Assembly (NCBI GenBank): GCA_963682025.1
Contig: OY821517.1
Span: 53,588,662-53,652,661 of the forward strand
Source: Cordilura impudica
Lineage: Eukaryota > Arthropoda > Insecta > Diptera > Scathophagidae
Length of the DNA stretch: 64,000 bases
Direction: 5' to 3'
This document shows positions 43,650 to 53,325 of the stretch, piece by piece (position 1 is the stretch's first letter; every line of letters begins with the position of its first letter). Below the pieces are notes generated by a model. It was not told the DNA's origin. It did not search any database and saw only the letters and a list, made by a program, of their open reading frames with translations. A program made the position numbers and the translations under genes.

Positions 43650-45397
43650 TCATCAGAAAAGGTCGATAATTTCGTCCAACAGATATTCTGGAATTTCATC
43701 TTTGTCTTCCCCGTCTTCCTCTATTTCCTCGTCTTCCTCTTCTTCAAAGGTGTTTTTATACCACCAACAAATTTCAGCGAGTATTGCATCTGGAGATTTC
43801 TTTCCTCTGTACCTGAAACGAAAATAGTTTTCAATCATTAACATGTTTAAATTGACAAAGATATTAGAAAAATCTAGGAATTCAAAATATGCACGCTCTA
43901 TAGTTACCTTATTTCAAATGGAAGCGCAGTTTGGTGATAACGTTCGCCTTGCTCATCAGATTCAGTTGGCAACTGTTGAGCGAGTTGATCAATTCATCGA
44001 AAGCTGCCAACATGTTTGCAACAGATTGCCTGTAGTTGTCTTTGCGTTCTTTACCCAAAAGTCCTTTAATGACTGCTTTCAATGCGAGCCATGCATTTAA
44101 TTCTCGGTCTGTCAGAACTTAGTCAAAATCGTGACGACTCATTAGTTTCCGTATGTCGGGACCATTAACAACCCCTTCCTGAATTTTGGCGTTACTTAGT
44201 CTTGGGAAAATGTCTTTTAAGCGGTTGAATACTGCTGGTCTTTTTGCGATACATTTCAAAAAAATTTTAGCAATGCCAAGTTTAATGTGGAGCAACGGCA
44301 ACAAAATTTTAATTTCAGGAACAAGACTTTCGTGTGGCCTATTGTCTTTAGGCCATTTCCGTCCAATGGGACTATTCCAGTTATGCTGTTTGTACTGGTT
44401 TCTTCCTTTAATACCTTCTCCGTATCGTGAATTCCAATCGCACAAAAAAACACGGATATTTTGGACGGCTAGATGCTGTTAAGCCTGTAATCAATGAAAA
44501 TATTTTGAGGTCGCAGCAAATTCGCCACTGGCGTTCGTTATATTTGACTACTTCCAGTATGTGTTTCAAATTATCGAAATTTTCACTAGTGTCAGTGCTA
44601 TACGCAATCGGAACAGAAGGCATTCTATTTGTCTTGTGCAAAAGCACAACTTTTAAGCTGATTAGTGAACTATCGATGAATAAACGTCAATCATCTTTTT
44701 TATAGGTTAACCCTATCGTCTCCATTAAGTTTTCAATATCGTTGCAATAAGCGAAATTTTTTGCATCATTCACATTGAAGAACTTTTCTAACTCTTTTCG
44801 GCGTTTTCGATATGCTGTTACTTTGGTACCTTTCGCCAGCAAATTATTTCCTTTCAAAAATGAAGCCAGTAGTTCTGATTTTTTCTGAGTCAAACACAAG
44901 TTTGCAACAATTCCATCCAATTGGTTTTGTGTGACTAGGATTGGGTCCTTTGATGTTTCATAGTATGTACCATCACCAGGGTCGTATTCTGAGAAGATAT
45001 TTATGGATGTAGCAGTGGCGGTTGTAGTACTCATATCTGTCTGAAGATCAATACTTCGGTATGTTAGTACTGGAACGAATTCTGAGTGCGGTAATGGTAA
45101 TTGAACACTTGGCACTGCTACATAAGTTTTATTCTTCGCTTTCCTTCTATTCAAAGTTTTATGGTAGTTGATACATCCATAGCAATTTTCTTCTTGATGC
45201 GGGCTGTTGTCTAACCACATCATTAGCCCAAAAGTCATAGCCTTCTTCTTTTCACTTTTCCATTGCATAAGAGTTGAATAGCAATTAAAGCAAACTTTTT
45301 TAAGGGCATAGTTTACGTCAGTGATAAACTCTTGCGAGAAATATTGTTTATAGGCTTCAAAAAAAAAAAAAAACACTCGCATTACCACATTTTTCAT
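43650..45397 (-). pseudogene. Transposase of the CACTGTGG element, with one intron, several breaks
   Basis: Minus strand. ORF 44687-45397 (236 aa) has a Cys cluster (VCFNCYSTL, ENCYGC) and ends NLMETIGLTYKKDD at TGA. The same frame continues RLFIDSSLISLKVVLLHKTN, RQWRICCDLKIFSLITGL, PKYPCFF. A single-base slip in the T run near 44450 shifts to CDWNSRYGEGIKGRN, LLPLLHIKLGIAKIFLKCI, FPRLSNAKIQEGVVNGPDIR. A TAA at about 44120 precedes VLTDRELNAWLALKAVIKGL. A further shift gives DEQGERYHQ. A GT-AG intron (43813-43907) then joins FEIR to YRGKKSPDAILAEICWWYK. Candidate catalytic acids are FIDSS, CDLK and EQGER. Related proteins are common in insects as unnamed ORFs, as I recall. Confidence 0.75.
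43813..43907 (-). other. Intron of the CACTGTGG-element transposase (95 nt)
   Basis: Minus-strand donor ATAAG|GTAACT and acceptor TTTCGTTTCAG|GTACAG. Splicing joins the frames around FEIR|YRGKKS. Confidence 0.65.
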
Positions 45398-47169
45398 CGC
45401 TTGCTATGAAACGTCAAAAAACATTACAAAAATGGTCCATTTTACATTTTGGTTCCGACATTTTTAATACAATATATATTATACAATGTTTTTTTTTTTT
45501 GTTCTTTTTATGAAACCGATGCACTTAACTTAAATCACTCACAAAATTAAATAAGTTCCAAAAAAATTAATAGCGAATTTTATCACGACCTAGCGAAAAT
45601 TAAAAGACATCAGCTTCGGCTGAGTTTCGAGTCTTAACTGAATCTTCATTTTTGAAATTAGTTCGCTTGTACGAAATAAAAAAAAAAATCGCTACCTGTG
45701 CGGTGGTTGAAAACAAAAAAGTTGTTTTACTAATTCCTAATTCTTGGAACTTCTCTTTTTAATTACTTCTACCTAAATCGCTATTTATTTAATGGTTTTG
45801 GGATTTTTAACGCAAATTATCGACTAAGACCATTTTCTTTTTATATGAAATTTATTGAAGAAACTGAGAAGCATATTATAGATCAAACAGAAAGCAAAAA
45901 AGACTTAGTTTTGTGGCAAATATTTTCAAAAAGCATGAAAAAAAATAATTTTTCCAACATTTTGCTTCATATGCACCACAAAAATTTTCTAAATCAATTT
46001 TTTTAAAAAATTTTAATTGTTGCACAGGTCTCTAGCAGTAAGTCGACGAGTTATAGCCAAAAAACCATATAAACAATATGCTGAAAATCGGCATTTGACT
46101 GCAAAGTTCGAAGGAAGATTAAAAAAAAAAAATCGAACTAACATAAACAAACACCGCACAGTGAGACAGCCCTGTAGTAACCGCGGCAAAAAATGGTTTT
46201 TGGCGTGCCATCCAATTTGGTTGGATATATGAATAACAATTCCCTGAAATTTCAGCCTCATAACTTCATTACTTTTTGGTCTAGAGCAAGTCAAAGTTGA
46301 GGTATGCCAACGCGCTTGAAATATGTTAGTTCAATATGTAATATTCAAAAGCTTAGTAATAAAAAAATACATAATAAATATAACTTTAAAGTATTTTTTT
46401 AATTAATTTAGTTGTTGTAGAATGAGTAGATGAAAAAATAAATTTAAAAAAAAAAACACAAAAAAAAATTTCTTAACAACAGAATTGTGGTGTAAAAATT
46501 GAACATTTTGCATTTTCAATGGACTAGGAAATATAGAGCAGCCCCACGCCCTAGGTGCAGACTTATACCAAATGAAAGATTGAAGTCTCAGCTTTCATTT
46601 AAAGGAAAGGACATATAGCAAAAGTTTGCAAAAGTACTTTAAACATACAAAAAACTACAAAAAATACGCAACGCGCACATTCTGTCGCTATACGTATGTT
46701 AGCATGCAATAGCATGTTTACATCTTTTTACTTTTATTTTTTTAATTGTTTGCAACTATTCACTTATTGTTTATTATTATTTTTGAATATTACATTATTC
46801 ATTTAATTCATAATTTTTTTGAAGGTCATTGACTTTGGGTTAGATAGTTGCATAATTTTTAATTTAAATTGATAGTGCAAGCTGTTGTTCTTATCTAAGT
46901 TGTGTTATGCTCACTGTCTAATGTGGTTAGTTTAATTGTTATATATTGAATTTAGTTGTTGCATTATTTATTGGGTTAAGTAACAATGAGTGTTCTTGTA
47001 ATGATCTCTTTTGATAAGAGATTAGCATTTCTCTAACATATTTGATATTTTATTTTGTGCTCACAAACTTTTTAAAAACAAACTGCAAAATAATATTACA
47101 TTGTTGTTGTTTTAAATATTATTGATCAACAAACGGTAATTGCAATTATATATTTAATTCACAATCTAT

Positions 47170-49148
47170 ATGAGAGTGCAAGTTTATACAAGTTTATATA
47201 AAGTGTTAAAAAAAATTTACAAGGTCATGGATAATTCAACAATTTCTTATAGTGCAATTTCTGATATTTGGATCGATAGCAATAAAGATATTGATGTTGT
47301 TGTTGGTGTCATATCAACAAAATTCAATGAAATGTCAGACTTAATTATTAAAAAATTTCGTGAATTTTTAATAAAATATTTCATACCAAAATTAAAATCC
47401 AAATGGAACAAATCTGGGCGCATAAAAAGTAAATTTTTGGCTGATAATGAAGAAAAGCTTGCACAGCTTTACACCATATGTGAAGAACCTTTGGATGATG
47501 AACAACCAAGCACTTCGCATTCCGTTAAGCGTGGACGACCTGTAAAAGCTCTCGAAGAAAGCCAAGAAAGGTCTAAGAGAAGTAAAATATCTCAATTTTG
47601 TGAAAGTTTTCCAAAAGACTTGATAGTGTCTGCTGCTAAAAAATATGAAAAAAGTGAACAATTCAAATCATTTACACCAGAGAAAGCACTCAGCGTTATA
47701 ATTGATGCTTCATTAACAAGACACCAATATGATGTTTTAAGAAGCTCTGCAAAAGAAATTGGTTGTGATATATTCCCACACTATAGCAAAATATTAGAAG
47801 TTAAAAAAAATGTTATCCTGCAAATATTAAGGTTGATGAACGTTTTAGCAGTGTTGGATTACAAGAATTACTTGATCACACTGTTTCAAGAATTTTTCAA
47901 ACAAAAACAAAAAGTGAGATTGATGAGATTCCAAATTAGTTGAATTTAATAAGTAAGTGGGGGTGTGATGGATCATCAGTGCACAGTGAATATCATCAAC
48001 GTTTCACCGATGAAAATGTTTCTGATGAAAATATGTTTTTAACATCTCTTGTTCCGTTAAAGTTAACTGATCTTTACAATGATTTTTATTTGTGTTGGAC
48101 AAATTCAGAACTATCTTCAACAAGACTTTGTAGGCCTATGAAATTCGAGTTTGTGAAAGAAACAGCAGATGTTATTAACAATGAAGTGAATCGTATAAAT
48201 ACAGAAATTCAAAATTTAAAAACGACAGAATTCGAAATGTTCAACAAGAAGTTTGCGATATCTCATAGTTTAACTATGACGATGATTGACGGAAAAGTGG
48301 CAACAACAGTCAGTAAGAATTGCTCGATGGCTGTTTGTTTCATATGTGGAGCAAAACCTACTGAAATGAATAATTTGGATGCAGTTATCTTGAGAACAAA
48401 TTCAGCTGAAGCATTGAAACTTGGAATTTCGCCGCTACATGCTCGAATAAAATTCATGGAATGTATATTACATATCAGTTATAATAAAAGTTTTAAAGCG
48501 TGGAGGGCAAATAAAGACACAAAAGAACAGAAAGAAGCTGTTAAAACAGAAATAAAAAAAAAATTCAAATTAGTTCTGGGTTTAAAAGTCGATGTGGTGA
48601 AACAAGGCATGGGAACAACCAATGATGGTAATGTCTCTAGAAGATTTTTTGAAAATCCAGAAATAACCGCTGACATAACTGGTGTAAATGTAGACTTAAT
48701 TCACCGCTTTAAAATTATATTAAATACTATAAATAGTAGTAAAAATATAGATGTTGGTAAATTCCATACGTATTGCATGGACACTGCAAAATTGTATGTG
48801 GAGCTTTATGGCTGGTATTACATGCCTATCACTGTGCATAAAGTTCTCATTCACGGCAGCAAAATGGTATCTGAGGCTATATTGCCAATAGGTTTGTGTT
48901 TGTTTGCAATATTTATTTTTGAAAGTATTTTTTTAAATTTTATTTAATATTAACTTTTTTTTTTGAATAAGGAGTATAGAAACTGTAGGCTATTCCATTC
49001 TCATAAAAATTCACGTATTTCTACGAATGAAGATGTAATGCACTATTTGCAAATATCATCAGATCCTTATATTAATTCATTTAGAATGAGAATGAAATTG
49101 AAAAAATTAGAATACCATGATGATATTAAAAAATTATTGATAGAATGA
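47170..49148 (+). pseudogene. Transib (RAG1-like) transposase, nearly complete, few breaks
   Basis: ORF 47170-47943 (257 aa) covers the N-terminus (KRGRPVKALEESQERSKRSK, FTPEKALSVII, GCDIFPHYSKI). A one-base slip in the A run near 47805 shifts to KVDERFSSVGLQELLDHTVS, then a TAG at 47937. ORF 47940-48947 holds the core: KWGCDGSS (first Asp, codon 47967), LVPLKL, TRLCRPMKFEF, LTMTMIDGKV (second Asp, codon 48288), CFICGAKP zinc pair, GTTNDGNVSRRFFENPEIT, LYGWYYMPITVHKVLIHG, LPIG. After LPIG the frame runs into TAA codons at 48945 and 48951. The same frame then resumes NKEYRNCRLFHSHKNSRIST and SSDPYINSFRMRM to a stop at 49146. The E-containing stretch expected between LPIG and NKEY is replaced. 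Confidence 0.88.
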
Positions 49149-49179
49149 AAAAAAAAAATTTGTTCTTTTTTATTGCATT

Positions 49180-49495
49180 TCAATGGGAGGTGGGCGTAAT
49201 AGTGGGCGTGTTATTGTAATTTCTGCATGAAACATTTTAAATGATATAAATTACAGTAATATCAAATTTGAAAGTTTTCCTAAAATATTTTAGAAAATAT
49301 GGCACTTTTTATGTTGAGGTTGTATGGGTGGTGGGGGTAAAAGTGGGCCAAAGTTCAAAATTTTTTTCCGATAATGTTTGTAACAATATAACATTCAAGT
49401 ATACCAAAATTGAAAGTTATACCCAAAGTATTACGGACAATACGGCGTTTTACAAATTTCGATTGTATGGGAGGTGGGCGTAAAAGTGGGCGAAT
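49180..49495 (+). repeat. Three G-rich tandem repeats, period about 142 bp, in the Transib 3' region
   Basis: GGGAGGTGGGCGTAATAGTG, GGGTGGTGGGGGTAAAAGTG and GGGAGGTGGGCGTAAAAGTG lie at about 49183, 49327 and 49469, each with diverged matching sequence between. Confidence 0.75.
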
Positions 49496-49680
49496 TTTCT
49501 TAATTTTTTTTTTAAAACTGGAATTGTCTCAAAAATAACCTGTGCAAAATTTCAGAGCTCTACAATGACTCCTTGTATTTAATGCCGGCGTTGTCTCACT
49601 GTGCGCCGCGATACGGGTCTTCTAATTTAGCCTCTATTTTCACCCCTCACTCCCAGAATCGAATTTGTTCCACAGTGTTA

Positions 49681-50765
49681 TTGTATTTTAAACAAATGCA
49701 AAGCAGAAAGATGTTATTAGAAGGTTTTACGCCTTAGCAAAAGAAGGAAAGAGTAATGATAACAGGTATGTTAAAATAACTGAAGAAAAAAATTTTGAAT
49801 TTATGGATATAACTTAAAATAAAATAAAAATACTATGTGAGAACGATCACAGGGGTGATGTGTAAACATATATTTATGTACATATCATTTTAAATCAAAC
49901 AGAAAGCGTCATCTATGCATCACTTATAGCAAACAACTCCAGGGGCTCAGCTAATATAAAAATTATTTACTATTATTTATTATTTTAACTGGGGGCAAAT
50001 CGTCGCCTTCGATATCGAGTAAAATTTTGGTTTATTATTTAAAGAAGACGGACAATCTTCGGACTTCGTTTCACTTTTACTGTTATGGACCATAACTCGT
50101 TAGCTGTAACACAGTAAAATTTCTCTTAGTATTTAATTTTGGAAAATAAAAAAATAATTCGATTCGACTCCTGGTTACTTTAATTGGGATTGTTGAATTA
50201 GCTTAAATAATTTTTATATTAGTAATAGCGTTATACATACTTGTGGGGTTGTTATAGCAGAGGTTGTTGAATTAGCTGTAATAATTTTATATCATAATCT
50301 TTGCACCAATACACTCATACTTCATACCGTTTTTGTCGTACTTCTCACTTCGTAAGCTATTTTTGTGATTTTATTGTGAAATATTTTTCTACCCCCCAAT
50401 GGGAGATGTTGAGAAAAAATTTAAAAAGTTGATATTATCTTATCAAAAACATTGAAAACGTCCGAATGATAGAAATTTTAATGGATAATTTGATGTATCC
50501 AGTGAAAGAGAATCTCTTTCTGAACAAGAACCATTCAAAATATAAATTCTAATGATGAAGGTGATATTGAGGAAAATCTAGAATTTTAAGATTATTATGT
50601 GAATATATTTACAATTCGTCCGTGAAAGTGCAGCGCCTGAATAAATGCACCAATTAAGCATATCATTTACTTAGTAGACTGTTAAAATTGATTTTAGGAT
50701 TTTTTGCCCCATTCGATATAATTATTATATTTAAATCATCTGTATAAGCAAAGAAGTTAAGGTTT
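49681..50765. other. AT-rich intergenic stretch, no gene supported
   Basis: A part at 50340-50400 resembles the insertion at 40883-41260. Short acidic frames near 50560-50590 are too short to call. Confidence 0.3.
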
Positions 50766-50769
50766 TTTG

Positions 50770-51690
50770 TGAGAAAGGATGCGATTTACGATGTGTTCGG
50801 GCTGAGTTTTATCTCCTCCTGCACTGCAACCAATTCGATCTATTATGCAACCTTTTTTACAGCGTTGAGGAACTTTATGATGTCCTCCACCGCCAATGAT
50901 TTGTATGTTTCCTCCCTAATTTCAGATTGGCCAAATAGTTTGTCTTTGGATATACAAAACGTTGGACATTTTGCCAGAATATGTTCCATGGTGTCGTCGT
51001 CCTCCATGCAGAATCTGCACGTTTTATCTTCAGCCAAATTCATTTTGGGCATCCCTGCTCCTTTTTCCGCTTCAATGCAAGAATTTTATCAAGTGTTGTA
51101 GTAGTGTTTGTTTGTTCCAATGCTCTACTGACTCATCTTTAATTCATCTGTCGATGTTCTCGGATATGGTCTTTCCGCTCCTCGTCATCGGCTTTCTCAT
51201 TTCCTTCCTACCCATTGTATCCTGGTACCCATATAAGCGTCACCTTATTATAAAGGCTAATATCACTAAGTTTATTATACGTTATTATAAAAACTAAAAC
51301 AGACAAGTAGGAACTTTGTGGGGTGATAAGAATAACTATTGCTGATACGAACGATGATTTTTCGTTAAGACATAAAGTTTGCTAAGCAGTTTATGATCTT
51401 TGGGCCTACATTCCATTTGATAAGTTGATCAACAATGGTGTGCAAACCAATTTTATCATAAGCTCTTTCAAAGTCGAATGAAAGAATAGTCAGGTATTGT
51501 CGTGCAGAGAGGGAGCAAGTTGTTGGATAGTCAATGTACATAAACGATTCCGCAGTGGATTTACCCTTTCTAAAACCCATCTGTTGGCTGTTGATGAGAT
51601 TGCTAGAGTTGAGAAAACATCATAATCTGTTTGTCACTATTTTGTCCAAAATTTTCGAGAAACAAGAATTTAGTGACATATGTCTACTAG
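50770..51690 (-). pseudogene. Non-LTR retrotransposon fragment: RT plus partial RNase H
   Basis: Minus strand, from 51690 down: SLNSCFSKILDKIVTNRL, then ORF 51365-51580 with MGFRKGKSTAESFMYID and ILSFDFERAYDKIG (RT block with the first catalytic Asp). An internal deletion near 51310 removes the YADD region and half of RNase H. The frame resumes LSDISLYNKVTLIWVPGYNG, TAG, EGNEKADDE, the end of RNase H with a stop inside WVPGHxG. ORF 50843-51052 then has CRFCMEDDDTMEHILAKC, the C-terminal finger also seen at 14.8 kb, so the two retrotransposons belong to the same broad group. The 5' end is cut by the fold-back arm that starts at 51691. Confidence 0.82.
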
Positions 51691-52925
51691 AGTGGTCCTT
51701 AAAAAATGAAAATGCGATTTTGGGGATAGGCGGGGTCCAGTTTGTTACCTTTCAATATAAAACTAATAAATGTGAAGTTTGGGAAATTTCAAGTGTGTTT
51801 ATATGGGAAAAATATGACTTTTTTTTTGAGATTTTACGAAAACTTCGTTCTATAGCTTAATTTTTCCGACAAGTTGTTGTACGAATCGGGATCTATATTA
51901 AATTATCTTTTCAAAAAGCTATAAAAATTCAAAATCGAATAAAAATTCGCCAAGAAATAGCAAATGCCCCAGAACACTTTTGTGCCAAAAAAAAACTAGG
52001 TCATGAAATTTGATAGCATTTTTTTTTTCTTTGAGAAATTGATTAAAGGCATATTTTTTTCTATGTCTATACTTATAAATACTCAGATATGAACTACTGT
52101 TTTATTACAACGTTGTTAACCTATTCCGCATTGAGACCGAAAATGGAAAATTTTTTTGATACAATTTTGAAAACTCCTTTTTCAAGTTTTCAAAAATTTT
52201 CTTAAACAAAATTTAAAAAAATGGATCTGGAACTTTATGGTTTTGTTAAATACATATTACAGATTAACTGTGTGAATCTTTAAGCAAATCCCTCTGCCAG
52301 AATTTTTTTGACAAGGATTTTATTTTTGCGGATTTCGAGAAAAATGAGATTTTTGTAAAATATTCTGTAAATGTACTCTTTCTAAATACTTTGTATCAAA
52401 AATTCACCACCTTTCTACTTTTTAATGTTATATTTTATCTTAATAGCCTAGGATTTCGGAAAAAAATAATATGACCCCATTAACCCTTTTCGAATTGATA
52501 TTATACAAAAAATTCAAATATTTTGTAAGTGCTGTTGAATTTTTAGATGCGACGCTTAGAATATAATTACCAAATGTATAGAACTTCCATTCCTAAGATT
52601 TGGGATAAATCCGAGAACGTTAACCCATTATTTGCCAAGGCTAGCTTTGGATTTTAAGACATTTTTAAATAAAAATTACCGAAAACGAGTTTTTCTATTA
52701 AACTCGATAAAACCCCTATTTCGAATTTAAGAAAAGTAATTCGGTTAATTTTTTATTTATTTAACCCTTTAGTGCTCCTGGGATCAAAATAATTCATTGT
52801 GATATATCTTTGGTGCAATTATCTGCTTATTGCCCGCGAATATAAATTAAAACAACTTTTAACCAATTTTGTTATAAAATTATTTTGTGTATAGAACTAT
52901 TTGTGTATAAAAACTGTCTGTATGT
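51691..52925. mobile_element. Fold-back element, left arm plus inverted loop, right arm missing
   Basis: The tip TAGAGTGGTCCTT starts the element. From ATTTCAAGTGTGTTTATATG (about 51785) it follows the left arm of the 10.06-kb element to GTGCTCCTG (about 52780). The next 130 bases match that element's loop in reverse orientation (AATTATCTGCTTATTG versus CAATAAGCAGATAATT form). Sequence stops matching at about 52925. Confidence 0.75.
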
Positions 52926-53320
52926 TTCCACTATATACTTGTCAACCGCTTGACATCAAGCATCGTGTACGCGTGCTTGACGTTAGCCTATACATTTGCT
53001 GTACGACCTGTACAGCATTCAATTTTCATTTTACTTTGAAGTGTCAACAGCGGGAGAAACAAAATAGAAAAAAATAAAAAGTGTTAATTTTAATGTGATT
53101 TCAAACTTATTTGCTTTTTAATAAATAAAATAAATAAAATTTATTATATAGGCCAAAAAATCACTTTTTTCATCCGACATTTTTAGCGTCCGTTCTGTCT
53201 GAAATCTCGCTCAAAGTGTGTACGTGCTTGATGAGAAAATACAATACATTCTTCAAAATCTCTCATCCAAAATCTAAAATTTTTGATTTTCCATCCAGCA
53301 TCGTCGGTGCCACACATACT
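52926..53320. other. Unassigned stretch
   Basis: No gene seen. GTACGCGTGCTTGACG and GCTTGACATCAAGC (a small palindrome) lie near 52960. Confidence 0.3.
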
Positions 53321-53325
53321 CAGGC

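Larger units (their letters stand above)
46157..49603 (+). mobile_element. Complete Transib element, 3.45 kb, RSS-like CACAGTG tips, 5-bp TSD
   Basis: The left tip is CACAGTGAGACAGCC and the right tip (minus strand) CACAGTGAGACAACG: 12 identical bases starting with the heptamer that also starts V(D)J recombination signals. The 5-bp flanks are CACCG (46152-46156) and CGCCG (49604-49608), differing at one base; GC-rich 5-bp TSDs are known for Transib. About 22 bases inside the left heptamer lies GCAAAAAATGG, a nonamer-like A tract. Flanking sequence on both sides joins into the TIR of the 42.9-49.7 kb element. Confidence 0.92.
42910..49677 (-). mobile_element. Long-TIR DNA transposon (CACTGTGG tips, TTA TSD), host of a nested Transib
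   Basis: The left tip CACTGTGGTACAAATTC and right tip (minus strand) CACTGTGGAACAAATTC lead into TIRs of several hundred bases: 43005-43385 pairs with 45845-46156 plus 49609-49677. TTA lies outside both tips (42907-42909, 49678-49680). The left TIR has a small internal duplication of GAGAATGAGGGGTGAAAAT. CACTG tips with a 3-bp TSD fit the CACTA/Mirage/Chapaev supergroup (inference). Without the 3.45-kb Transib it would be about 3.3 kb. Confidence 0.82.

Noticed and set aside
46157..49603. A domesticated RAG1-like host gene
   Set aside because: Terminal repeats, target duplication, frameshift, TAG and the missing third-acid region show a decayed transposon.
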